This document shows positions 1 through 7,660 of a DNA stretch of 7,835 nucleotides, piece after piece. A program made the position numbers and the translations under genes. Source of the DNA: an uncultured Saprospiraceae bacterium (GTDB taxonomy: Bacteria > Bacteroidota > Bacteroidia > Chitinophagales > Saprospiraceae); assembly GCA_937959375.1 (NCBI GenBank), contig CALGLS010000591.1, positions 1 through 7,835 on the forward strand. Direction: 5' to 3'. Position 1 is the stretch's first letter, and each line of letters opens with the position of its first letter. The notes below the pieces were generated by a model that did not search any database, was not told where the DNA came from, and was given only the letters and a program-made list of their open reading frames with translations.

Positions 1-2181
1 TCCAATGCAGGATTCTTTGCAAAAGGAAACATCAAATACCTAAGTGCTTCTATCAACTCAGAAGACATTACTTTGATGCCAAAGCAAATGACTGCATCTG
101 CCGAAGTATTCGCCCTTGAAGAGGATCGGACCTCAGATTTGAAAGTACCGTATACACGTGGTTATGACGTGTCGATTGACTGGAGGCCTTATCAAGATTC
201 GATGTATGTCCGCTCGAAAGAACGTCCCTTTGAGTTGTTTAATAAAGGTGTGCATACCTTGACCGGCCTTATGATTCTTACACCAGGTGGTTTGAAAGGT
301 CGTGGTTTGTTCGATTGGGATAAAGCAAGTTTGACTTCGCAGCTAATGACCTTCGGTCCGTTCTCAGTAACTTCTGATACAGCTGATTTGAAAATCAAAG
401 CGATTGGTTCTGATGACCTAGCTTTTGATACCAGAGGGATTAATGCCAATCTTGATTTTGATAAAAATATTGGATTTGTTAAATCAAATGTTGTTGAGAA
501 TATAACAGCCATGCCTTATAATCAATATCAAACTAGTTTGGTAGATTTTGTTTGGGATATGGCAGAAGAGACCGTAACCTTTAAAAATGAAAGTGGGACG
601 GATGGTGTATTTACTTCCATTCATCCAGATCAGGATTCCTTGAATTTTACAGGTAGTACCGCGTTTTATGATTTGAAATCAAACGAACTCCTCATTGGTG
701 GGGTACCTTATGTACAAACCAGTGATGCCTATGTTTATCTCGATGATGGAAAAATAGAAATCAATCCCGGAGGTAAAATGACGACGCTTAACAATGCAAA
801 AATTGTCGCAGATACGATTACAAAGTATCACGTCATCAACAGAGCAACGGTTGACATACTGGGTAAGAAAGAATATCGAGCGTCTGGTTTTTATGAATAC
901 AATATTGGAGATCGAGTTCAAGAAATAGAGTTTGCGAATATCGTAGGTACAAGAATTGGTAAAGGAAAGAGAAGTGAGAAGAAATCAGTTACTCGTGCGC
1001 AAGGAGAAGTGGCAGAGTCTGCTAATTTCTACATTGATCACAAAACAGCTTACAAAGGTAAAATCAAACTAAGTGCCGATTCAAAAAATCTAGACTTTGA
1101 TGGTTTTGCAAAATTAGACTCAGAGCGCTTGCCAGGAGCTGAATGGTTTTCTGTAAAGTTTGAAGGAGATAAAAATGACTTGGCGATTGAATACGATGTA
1201 CCTAAAAACTCAAAAGGAGATCCGTTGCGTACTGGAATTTACTTAAGTAAAGAAAATGGAAAAGCGTATCCAAGAGTTATGATGCCTTTGCTTTACAGAA
1301 AAGATCGTATCCTAATGGAAGCAAAAGGAGAGGGGACTGGAATGTTTAAATACAATAAGGCAAAAGATGAATTTATATTTGGTGATTCTTTGAAAATTGC
1401 TTCGGATGTTCCTAACGGAAACAAAATGTATTTTGACAATGGCGACGGAGAGTATAAAACAGAAGGTAAACTAAATATAGGATCTGGACTTGATTATATT
1501 TCGATCGATGCAGCAGGAGAGGCTACTGGTGTTTTTGGTGATGGAAACAATGATTTGAAATACAGGGTAATGGCTGGTGTTAAATTGATTTTCCCCGACA
1601 AGGTAATGAAGATTCTAGAAAATGATCTTAAGTCATCTACTTTCGATGCAAGACCTATTGACTATGTAAAAGGAACCAAGTTTTTTGAAAAAGCTTTGGC
1701 TGAATTTGTTCCTCAAGGAAAGGATTACAAAAATACCAGAAATGGGATGATCAACTCTGGTTTAGATTTACCGAAAAAACATGATGGGTATACTTTCTTA
1801 TTTAGTGACCTACCAATGGTTTGGAATGCGGATTATCAATCGTTCGTTTCTTCAAAGAATGAAGTTGGTCTCGCAAGTGTAAACGGAGAAGTGATCAACC
1901 GTATGCTGAAATGCTACGTTGAATTTAAAATGCCTTCTAATGAAGACGACCGTGTTTATATTTACATCAACTCGCCAAGTGAGCACTACTATTTCTTTGG
2001 TTTCAAACAAGGAATCCTTAGCGTTGTTTCTAGCAATACTAAATTTATGGATGCCATTGCAGGATTAAAGAAAAAGGAACTGTCAATCAAAATGGATGAT
2101 GGTGAAACGTACGAAATTCAAGTAGTGAATCCTGGTTCTGCTGAGATGTTTGTAACACGTGCTAAGTCAGCTAGGAATTAG
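1..2181 (+). CDS. Large exported-type protein of unknown function, C-terminal part (5' end outside window), paralogue of the 3168-7634 gene
   Basis: The reading frame is open from base 1, so the gene starts upstream and the ATG at 73 is internal. Codons 1-24 already align with the neighbouring paralogue (IKYL, then S-x-D/E-D-I, then the P-x-QM motif). The visible 726 residues match residues 775-1488 of the second protein without large gaps. Shared landmarks are DWxPYQDSM (about 60), GLKGRG (about 98), an aromatic beta-rich middle, WFSxxxEGDxN (about 382), FGDSLKIAS (about 460), FEKALAE (about 562) and GLASxNG (623). It ends in the same AEMFV-type tail. The composition suggests beta-strand repeats. 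There are no catalytic motifs, no membrane helices and no recognisable type IX secretion C-terminal domain. A basic linker lies near 320-329. By analogy with the complete paralogue it is probably about 1500 residues and carries a signal peptide, but that part is unseen. Function is unknown; an envelope location is inferred. The coding call is very secure. Confidence 0.95.
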   Translation, partial: SNAGFFAKGNIKYLSASINSEDITLMPKQMTASAEVFALEEDRTSDLKVPYTRGYDVSIDWRPYQDSMYVRSKERPFELFNKGVHTLTGLMILTPGGLKGRGLFDWDKASLTSQLMTFGPFSVTSDTADLKIKAIGSDDLAFDTRGINANLDFDKNIGFVKSNVVENITAMPYNQYQTSLVDFVWDMAEETVTFKNESGTDGVFTSIHPDQDSLNFTGSTAFYDLKSNELLIGGVPYVQTSDAYVYLDDGKIEINPGGKMTTLNNAKIVADTITKYHVINRATVDILGKKEYRASGFYEYNIGDRVQEIEFANIVGTRIGKGKRSEKKSVTRAQGEVAESANFYIDHKTAYKGKIKLSADSKNLDFDGFAKLDSERLPGAEWFSVKFEGDKNDLAIEYDVPKNSKGDPLRTGIYLSKENGKAYPRVMMPLLYRKDRILMEAKGEGTGMFKYNKAKDEFIFGDSLKIASDVPNGNKMYFDNGDGEYKTEGKLNIGSGLDYISIDAAGEATGVFGDGNNDLKYRVMAGVKLIFPDKVMKILENDLKSSTFDARPIDYVKGTKFFEKALAEFVPQGKDYKNTRNGMINSGLDLPKKHDGYTFLFSDLPMVWNADYQSFVSSKNEVGLASVNGEVINRMLKCYVEFKMPSNEDDRVYIYINSPSEHYYFFGFKQGILSVVSSNTKFMDAIAGLKKKELSIKMDDGETYEIQVVNPGSAEMFVTRAKSARN

Positions 2182-2260
2182 AACGTACTATTTTATCCAA
2201 GCGCTTATTTAAAAGTAATTGTTTAGTCCATTCTTTTAAAACAACTACAAAAAAAAAGGA

Positions 2261-2291
2261 AAAGACTTCAGCTTAGCTGAGGTCTTTTTTT
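2261..2291 (+). terminator. Rho-independent terminator after the first large gene
   Basis: A 12-bp stem (left arm 2261-2272, right arm 2276-2287) with one T-G wobble closes a TTA loop and runs into a T tract at 2285-2291. It lies 80 bases after the stop codon at 2181. A run of A at 2249-2257 on the left mirrors the T tract, so the hairpin could also stop transcription coming from the opposite strand. Its presence argues that the two large genes are not co-transcribed. Confidence 0.88.
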
Positions 2292-2357
2292 GTAAACAAC
2301 ATGACTCAAGTCGCTTGCTTTTAGTATTCCCGTGGACATATTGATAACTTGCATTTC

Positions 2358-2379
2358 GAACAAGCTCTAGAGCTGCTTC
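2358..2379. repeat. Imperfect 22-bp palindrome with a perfect 12-bp core
   Basis: The core AGCTCTAGAGCT (2363-2374) is its own reverse complement. The flanks add three more paired positions (GAA at 2358-2360 against TTC at 2377-2379) beyond two mismatches, giving 9 of 11 positions paired per arm. It could be a dimeric protein binding site. Nothing nearby identifies a regulator, and it lies about 790 bp before the next gene. Confidence 0.45.
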
Positions 2380-2580
2380 TTGATAAAATAGGGTAGAGGT
2401 CAGAAGTATTCTGATGCTGTCAGATCAAAAGTAAAACACTTCTTTTCTTTTGTTAATCATTATATGGCTAAAAAATAATATTCGATTTCATCTTTAAATC
2501 AGCGATTTATCTCATTTTAACTTACCTTATAACAAGTCAGTAAATACCATCCGGTATAAAAATAAAAACAGATGTCTCTT

Positions 2581-2594
2581 ACTTTTTTACAAAA
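2581..2594. repeat. 14-bp direct repeat, copy 1 (ACTTTTTTACAAAA)
   Basis: An identical 14-mer recurs at 3109-3122, 528 bp downstream. The sequence is of low complexity, so chance is possible in AT-rich DNA. The second copy sits in the likely promoter zone of the second gene. Confidence 0.45.
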
Positions 2595-2660
2595 GTCACT
2601 CTGATATCTACCTTTCTCACCATTCAAATTGTTCATACAATAACTACCATTTTTAGGGCA

Positions 2661-2676
2661 TAGGAATAGATTCCTA
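2661..2676. repeat. Small inverted repeat TAGGAAT-AG-ATTCCTA
   Basis: Two 7-bp arms are separated by two bases. An alternative pairing exists between an upstream segment (2648-2657, ending TTTTAGG) and CCTAAATG (2673-2680). The tight spacing favours a DNA-binding palindrome over an RNA hairpin. An exact match to the Bacteroidota -7 box (TAGATTTG, 2684-2691) lies 7 bp downstream, but no -33 box is present at the right distance, so a link to promoter control is only a guess. Confidence 0.35.
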
Positions 2677-2828
2677 AATGTTTTAGATTTGTAGTATCAA
2701 TACAGCGTAAAACTAAAACGTTGTTTCCAATTCAATTCCCCTTATTGTTGGATCTTCCCAAAAACTTCATCCGCCGAAAGCAGATGAGTGTTTATCACCA
2801 CACCACTTAACTACAAAATGATACTTGT

Positions 2829-2860
2829 GTCATGGCTGATTTATCAATTGCAGCTATGGC
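2829..2860 (+). repeat. Hairpin-forming inverted repeat upstream of the second gene
   Basis: GTCATGGCTG (2829-2838) pairs with CAGCTATGGC (2851-2860) across a 12-base loop. This gives a 10-bp stem with two G-T wobbles. It has no T tract, so it is not a terminator. Together with the longer hairpin at 2899-2968 it makes a structured segment in the few hundred bases before the start codon at 3168. Confidence 0.4.
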
Positions 2861-2898
2861 TCACCATATCCCCTTTCCCCTCCCCATTTTTTCCTCCA

Positions 2899-2975
2899 TC
2901 CTTTATCCGGGTTCGAACAATTTATCTAATACACTATGAGCAGATTGTTTTGGCCTTAGGATAAAGGACTTTTTG
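2899..2975 (+). repeat. Long imperfect hairpin followed by a T run (candidate structured RNA end or terminator)
   Basis: A perfect 10-bp inverted repeat, TCCTTTATCC (2899-2908) and GGATAAAGGA (2959-2968), encloses a second arm pair, AACAAT (2916-2921) and ATTGTT (2944-2949). GG/CC and wobble pairs are possible between them. The apical loop spans 2922-2943. The base of the stem is followed by C then five T and G (2969-2975), which resembles an intrinsic terminator with an unusually long stem-loop. It lies about 200 bp before the second gene. It might end a small transcript or act in the leader of the gene. No ncRNA family is recognised. Confidence 0.35.
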
Positions 2976-3108
2976 TTTTCAAAACAAATGATCTACCTCC
3001 ACCAAAAAACATATTCTACTTAACGGAATTGTTTTTAATCCCTCCCACACATTCTGAGACAAACGATGAAATGCGATTTCCCTCCAGCATTTTGTTGATC
3101 GGATATAG

Positions 3109-3122
3109 ACTTTTTTACAAAA
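3109..3122. repeat. 14-bp direct repeat, copy 2 (ACTTTTTTACAAAA)
   Basis: This is identical to 2581-2594. It ends 45 bp before the start codon of the second gene, so it falls where a promoter or operator would be expected. No matching -33/-7 promoter pair is evident around it. Confidence 0.45.
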
Positions 3123-3167
3123 CATTTTGGAATCAAGTCTACCTAATTATGAACAAAAACATCCACT

Positions 3168-6100
3168 ATGAAAAAGCAGATTTTTCTTAGCCTCTTCCTG
3201 CTATGCTATGCATTTAATTTCGCATTCAGCGTAGACCCACCTAGTCGATTTCCTACCAATAGTGAAGACTTTATGAAGGAACTAAAAACCTTCATTCAAT
3301 CTGCTAATCAAAAAGATGCTCTAGCTGCCTATGCTGCTTTTGAAAAGCATGTAGAGAAAGGCGTTTACTCTGATGCGGAATTACTTCAGGTCGTTAATCT
3401 AAGTAATTCTATGTTGGAGCTTAAGCTAAAAGCTTGTCCCTATTTTTGTGATTACCTCAAGGGTTTGAACGAACTAAAAAGTAATGCAAGAAATACACAT
3501 CTTTTTGACAACTGGCATCATGTCCTCCAAGGAATGCTTTCTAGTGGTAAGTCTAAAAAACTAAAGCCTTATAAATCAATGCTTACTTTTTCACTAAACT
3601 ATTTTGAAAAAGGCGTGCTAAATCAAACACGATCTGGCCTAGTTTGGAAAGCAGCTTCGACTAATACATTGTTCGAATTGAAAGAAGATAAACCTTGTTT
3701 AGTTTTTGAACAAACAAATCTTATTTGTGAGAAAAAGAAAGAGTCTCTTTTAATAAAAGATACGAAAGGTTGTTTTTTTCCTGTCGAAAAAAGTTGGAAA
3801 GGTACGGGAGGAAAAGTGAATTGGAATAAAGAAAATATGTCCGAAGTCTACTGTGAATTCAAGGAGTATGAAATAAAACTAGATAAAGGATTGTACAAAG
3901 TAAAGCAAGCCGTTTTACACTATCCAAAGTACTTCGAAGGAAAAACAGTAGAAGGTTCTCTCGAAGATAAAGTGCTTTCTGGTAGTTCAAAAAAAGGAAA
4001 TACGTATCCGATTTTTGAATCGAATACTGCCAATCATGAGATTAAAAATCTGGGTCAAGACATCATCTATCGTGGAGGTGTTCGATTGAAAGGAACGAAA
4101 CTTTATGGCTCCGGAAGATCAGAACAAAAAGCTTTTATGCGAATCTACTCTGACGATAAGAAATTTCATCTTGATGCTTATGCAAATCAATTTGTAATTG
4201 AAGAAAATGTTAGAATAAGTGGGGAAGAAGTTGCTACCACTATCTATATGGGGAACGACTCAATCTGCCATCCTTCTGTAAAGTTTAAATTATTACTTCC
4301 ATCCAAAAAGCTTTCATTACAAAGAGGCCAGCGAGGAAGTAACCGAAACCCGTTCTACAATTCATTTACTCAGATGAATATGGATACAGAGCGTTTGGAT
4401 TGGGATATGGCTACTGCCGAAATTGTGATCAACGAAAAGAAAGTAAAAATTGGAAACACAAATAAGAAAGTAACCTTTGAATCTACTGCCTTTTTTGATA
4501 GTCAAGATTATCGTAAGTTGCAAAACGTTTCCTCAGTTCATCCCTTAGCTATTTTAAAAAATGTATCTGATCGTGAAAAATCAACCAACGTTTCTGCTGA
4601 AAAATACGCTCAAACATTGAACGCTAATTTTGACCTTAGTTCTATTCAAAGTCTAATTTACGACCTCGTTGCCAAAGGGTACATCACGTACGATAAAGAA
4701 ACCAAACGTATCGATGTACTCGAAAAAGTATTTCATTACTGCGACGCAAGTATGGATAAAAAGGATTACGATATATTAAAAGTCCGTTCCGAATCAGACA
4801 AAACAAATGCTCGACTTTTATTAAATGAAAAACAAATTATCGCTTCTGATGTCCAAATATTAGAATTTTCAGATTTACAAAAAGTAGCAGCTCGTCCCAC
4901 AGAAGGAGAGGTAGTAATGGGGGCTAACCGAGCAATGAATTTTGATGGACGATTATTCGCTGGACTTGGTGTGTTAGAAGGAAAAGGTTTTGATTTTAAC
5001 TATAATAAATTTCAGATAAACGCCGACTCTATCCGTTTCTTTGATCTCTACTTACCAACTGGCGAAAAAGATGCTTCTGGAGTTCCTGAAGCTTACTCCA
5101 TTGGTTCAAGAATTGAACATGCCGCTGGAGTACTTTTGATTGACGCCCCTCAAAATAAGTCAGGAAGAGAAGATATAAAAACATTTCCTTCCTTCAAATC
5201 TACTAAGAATTCATACGTATACTATGATCTAGAAGAAACCTTAGGTGCTTGTTACAGTCGAGATTCTTTTTACTATGAATTGTTTCCATTTACATTAAAT
5301 AGTCTTGATGAATTTCAACGTGAAAATTTTAAATTTAAAGGCAAGTTGGTCTCAGCTGATATCTTCCCTGATTTCAAGGAAACCTTGCTATTGCAAGAAG
5401 AAGATCACTCTCTTGGTTTTACGCATGACTTACCAGCGGAAGGTTATCCGGCGTATAACAAAGGTCATTTTACTGGAAAGTTAAACTTAAGTAATAGCGG
5501 CCTCCGAGGTGATGGTACCATCAAATATTTATGGGCAACCATTGATTCAAAAGATATTGTTTTCAAACCAGAACAAATGTTGACCTCAGCTGAAAGCTTT
5601 GAATTAGCTAAAGATGCATCGGGCGATATTCCTTTGATCTCTGGTGTGGACGTTGCAATTGATTGGAATCCATATCAAGATAGTATGTTCATTACTGCCA
5701 AAGAAGAATCGTTTAAATTATATGACAATGGAGAACATACCTTGCACAAAGAATTAATTCTAACACCTGATGGACTAAAAGGACGTGGTGTTTTTGATTG
5801 GGCACAAGGAACCATGAAAGCAGATTTATTTGACATTGGTTCATCTAGCGTTAGTTCGGATTCTACAAACTTGGCGATCAAAGTAGCCGGAGTTTCTGAC
5901 CTAGCATTACATACCACAAATGTCTCTTCTAGTTTTGATTTTGAGAAAAATACGGGCCACGTAAAAGCAAACGTAGATTCAATTACCACCATGCTTCCTT
6001 ACAATAAGTACCAAACTTCAATGAACGAATTCAATTGGGACTTGAATGGAGAGTCCGTGACTTTCCTGTCAGGTGATAAAGAATTCGGGAGTTTTTTAGC

Positions 6101-7634
6101 AATGGGTAAAGATCGTGATTCGCTTAATTTTGAAGGAAAAACAGCCGTTTTTAATTTGAAAAACAATGAATTAGAAGTGGGTGGTGTACCTTTTATTAAA
6201 GTTGCTGACGCAATTCTCTATCCTGAGAATGGTGATGTAAAAGTGCTTCCTGGTGGAGAAATTCCAACATTGAAAAACGCAAAAATTGAAGCAAACGCAA
6301 AAAATAAATACCACGTTTTTAATAAATCTACCATCCAGATTGACAATCGATATCACTACAAAGCAAGTGGCTTTTATCAGTACGATATTGAAGGTCGTAA
6401 ACAAGAAATTAAGTTTACAGATATTGAAGGTACTTTCGTAAAAAAAGGAAAGAAAAAGAAAATTACCGAAACAACTGCAGCAACTTCCGTTAACGAAAGC
6501 GATAACTTCTACATGGATCCTAAACTGCGTTTTAAAGGAGAAATCTCACTTAAAGCTGCACAGGAAAGTTTAAGTTTTAAAGGCTTTTCAAAATTAGATG
6601 CACCTATTTTGAAAGACGCAGATTGGTTTTCAATTGAATGTGAAGGTGATCGAAACAACTTAATGTTGAAATTCGATGTTCCTAAAAATACGCGTGGTGC
6701 TGACGTATACACCGGTTTGTTTATTGATCGAATGACAAGAAAAGTATATCCAAATATTATGAAAGGATTGCGTTCTTCAAAGGATATTCCACTCTTCATC
6801 GTTCAAGGATATCTAAGCGAACGGAAATCAGATAATCAATTGCTTTTTGGTGACTCACTAAAAATTGCTTCAGGGGTTAAACAAGGTGATTTGTTATCTA
6901 TCTCAGAACAAGGTGAAGTGATTGCCGAAGGAAAATTCTCTTTTGCGCCAAGTAAAAAACTAGCAAACGCAACTATCGTTGGTAGTATGAAGACTAGCAT
7001 CGACAATAACGAGCATGATGAATTTAATTTTATGGCTGGACTAAATATGTATCTACCAGAAAAGTTAATGCAAATCATCCTCACTGATTTTCAATCTGAC
7101 ATTTATGAGATGAGTAGAGTGAGCCACAAACCTTATCTCTTTTATGAAAAAGCACTTGCTGAATTAGTTACTGACTCAAAAGCATTGCATGCAATGGTTG
7201 CAGAATTAAAATCAGCAAACGATCTAGTTTTCCCTGCAAAGAAAAACACCTACAACTTCTTATTCAGTAAACTGCCAATGGAGTGGAGTAGTGACTTTCA
7301 TTCCTTCGTCTCAAAAGGAAATAAGTTAGGCTTAGCAAGTATCAACGGAACCATGTTTAATAGCATGATAGAAAGCTACGTAGAATTCAAAATCGCTCCC
7401 GATGGAACCCAAGGGATGACCATGTACATTGCCACACCTTCCGGAAATTTCTACTACCTAAGCTACCGCGAAGGAATTCTAAGCACAGTTTCCAATAATC
7501 AACAGTATATGGATTTGTTACTTGGCATGAAAGAAAAAGAACTAAAGAAAAAAGTAAAAGGCGAAGGCCTCTACGAAATCAATCCAGTTGGCCCCGCTAC
7601 CGCTGAGATGTTTGTACGAAAACTTAAGAATTAG
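3168..7634 (+). CDS. Giant secreted or periplasmic beta-rich protein of unknown function (1488 aa), paralogue of the upstream gene
   Basis: The ATG at 3168 begins a clear Sec signal peptide: MKK, then a hydrophobic core at about 5-20, with likely cleavage after AFS (residue 21). C13 lacks the small residue before it needed for a lipobox, so a lipoprotein is unlikely. There is no Shine-Dalgarno sequence; the leader is A-rich. Residues 30-150 look alpha-helical and include a CPYFC pair (C90, C94). From about 165 the protein is beta-rich, with GTGGKVNW (212-219), YPKYFEG (252-258), LEDKVL (265-270) and GGVRLKG followed by LYGSG (303-316). Turns of the G-x-G type recur at 604-608, 778-783 and 869-874. 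Residues 775-1488 match the upstream protein, including WFSxxxEGDxN (1153), FGDSLKIAS (1227) and the C-terminal block from about 1321 with GLASING (1388). No enzyme motif, membrane segment or type IX sorting domain is seen. From memory, similar large uncharacterised proteins occur in other Bacteroidota. An envelope role is inferred and function is unknown. Confidence 0.96.
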   Translation: MKKQIFLSLFLLCYAFNFAFSVDPPSRFPTNSEDFMKELKTFIQSANQKDALAAYAAFEKHVEKGVYSDAELLQVVNLSNSMLELKLKACPYFCDYLKGLNELKSNARNTHLFDNWHHVLQGMLSSGKSKKLKPYKSMLTFSLNYFEKGVLNQTRSGLVWKAASTNTLFELKEDKPCLVFEQTNLICEKKKESLLIKDTKGCFFPVEKSWKGTGGKVNWNKENMSEVYCEFKEYEIKLDKGLYKVKQAVLHYPKYFEGKTVEGSLEDKVLSGSSKKGNTYPIFESNTANHEIKNLGQDIIYRGGVRLKGTKLYGSGRSEQKAFMRIYSDDKKFHLDAYANQFVIEENVRISGEEVATTIYMGNDSICHPSVKFKLLLPSKKLSLQRGQRGSNRNPFYNSFTQMNMDTERLDWDMATAEIVINEKKVKIGNTNKKVTFESTAFFDSQDYRKLQNVSSVHPLAILKNVSDREKSTNVSAEKYAQTLNANFDLSSIQSLIYDLVAKGYITYDKETKRIDVLEKVFHYCDASMDKKDYDILKVRSESDKTNARLLLNEKQIIASDVQILEFSDLQKVAARPTEGEVVMGANRAMNFDGRLFAGLGVLEGKGFDFNYNKFQINADSIRFFDLYLPTGEKDASGVPEAYSIGSRIEHAAGVLLIDAPQNKSGREDIKTFPSFKSTKNSYVYYDLEETLGACYSRDSFYYELFPFTLNSLDEFQRENFKFKGKLVSADIFPDFKETLLLQEEDHSLGFTHDLPAEGYPAYNKGHFTGKLNLSNSGLRGDGTIKYLWATIDSKDIVFKPEQMLTSAESFELAKDASGDIPLISGVDVAIDWNPYQDSMFITAKEESFKLYDNGEHTLHKELILTPDGLKGRGVFDWAQGTMKADLFDIGSSSVSSDSTNLAIKVAGVSDLALHTTNVSSSFDFEKNTGHVKANVDSITTMLPYNKYQTSMNEFNWDLNGESVTFLSGDKEFGSFLAMGKDRDSLNFEGKTAVFNLKNNELEVGGVPFIKVADAILYPENGDVKVLPGGEIPTLKNAKIEANAKNKYHVFNKSTIQIDNRYHYKASGFYQYDIEGRKQEIKFTDIEGTFVKKGKKKKITETTAATSVNESDNFYMDPKLRFKGEISLKAAQESLSFKGFSKLDAPILKDADWFSIECEGDRNNLMLKFDVPKNTRGADVYTGLFIDRMTRKVYPNIMKGLRSSKDIPLFIVQGYLSERKSDNQLLFGDSLKIASGVKQGDLLSISEQGEVIAEGKFSFAPSKKLANATIVGSMKTSIDNNEHDEFNFMAGLNMYLPEKLMQIILTDFQSDIYEMSRVSHKPYLFYEKALAELVTDSKALHAMVAELKSANDLVFPAKKNTYNFLFSKLPMEWSSDFHSFVSKGNKLGLASINGTMFNSMIESYVEFKIAPDGTQGMTMYIATPSGNFYYLSYREGILSTVSNNQQYMDLLLGMKEKELKKKVKGEGLYEINPVGPATAEMFVRKLKN

Positions 7635-7660
7635 AATTAGAATCAAAGTTAGAATTAGAA
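7625..7660. repeat. TTAGAA hexanucleotide array overlapping the stop codon
   Basis: Read in six-base steps, 7631-7660 is TTAGAA, TTAGAA, TCAAAG, TTAGAA, TTAGAA. It is preceded by a near-unit TAAGAA at 7625-7630. The TAG in the first full unit is the stop codon of the large gene (7632-7634). One divergent unit suggests an ageing or variable array. Confidence 0.8.

Larger units (their letters stand above)
2182..3167. other. Long non-coding region between the two paralogous genes
   Basis: This 986-bp stretch has no credible coding frame on either strand. It is AT-rich and stop-rich. It contains the terminator at 2261-2291, several inverted repeats (2358-2379, 2400-2414, 2661-2676, 2829-2860, 2899-2968), a 14-bp direct repeat (2581-2594 and 3109-3122), and a pyrimidine tract at 2869-2901 with three C4 runs. 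The promoter of the second gene must lie here, but I see no full Bacteroidota promoter (a TTG-type -33 box with TAnnTTTG at -7) at the right spacing near the start codon. It could also be a decayed gene or house a small RNA; neither is shown. Confidence 0.6.

Noticed and set aside
73..75. ATG at 73 as the start of the first gene
   Set aside because: The frame is open to base 1, and the 24 codons before it align with the paralogue. No signal peptide follows the ATG.
192..512. Minus-strand open frame of 106 codons inside the first gene, with a similar counterpart at 5675-5992 inside the second
   Set aside because: The two antisense frames resemble each other only because the sense proteins are homologous there. 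They have no signal, start context or codon pattern of their own.
2684..2691. Exact TAnnTTTG match (TAGATTTG) as a Bacteroidota promoter
   Set aside because: No TTG-type -33 box lies at the usual spacing upstream, and it is nearly 480 bp from the next start codon. It is kept only as a possible lead for a small RNA.
2870..2885. C-rich tract as a second G-quadruplex motif
   Set aside because: Only three C4 runs are close together. The fourth required run is missing.
2906..2925. tRNA-like T-arm motif GGTTCGAAC
   Set aside because: The bases flanking the loop cannot form the T stem, and no acceptor, D or anticodon arms are found around it.
6171..7084. Other minus-strand open frames (6171-6404, 6509-6799, 6836-7084, and 679-921 in the first gene)
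   Set aside because: They lie wholly within strongly supported plus-strand coding sequence and look like shadows of it.
7602..7634. Type IX secretion C-terminal sorting domain on the large protein
   Set aside because: The last residues lack the usual glycine-tyrosine and closing beta-strand pattern of that domain, and the tail is simply a short basic segment.
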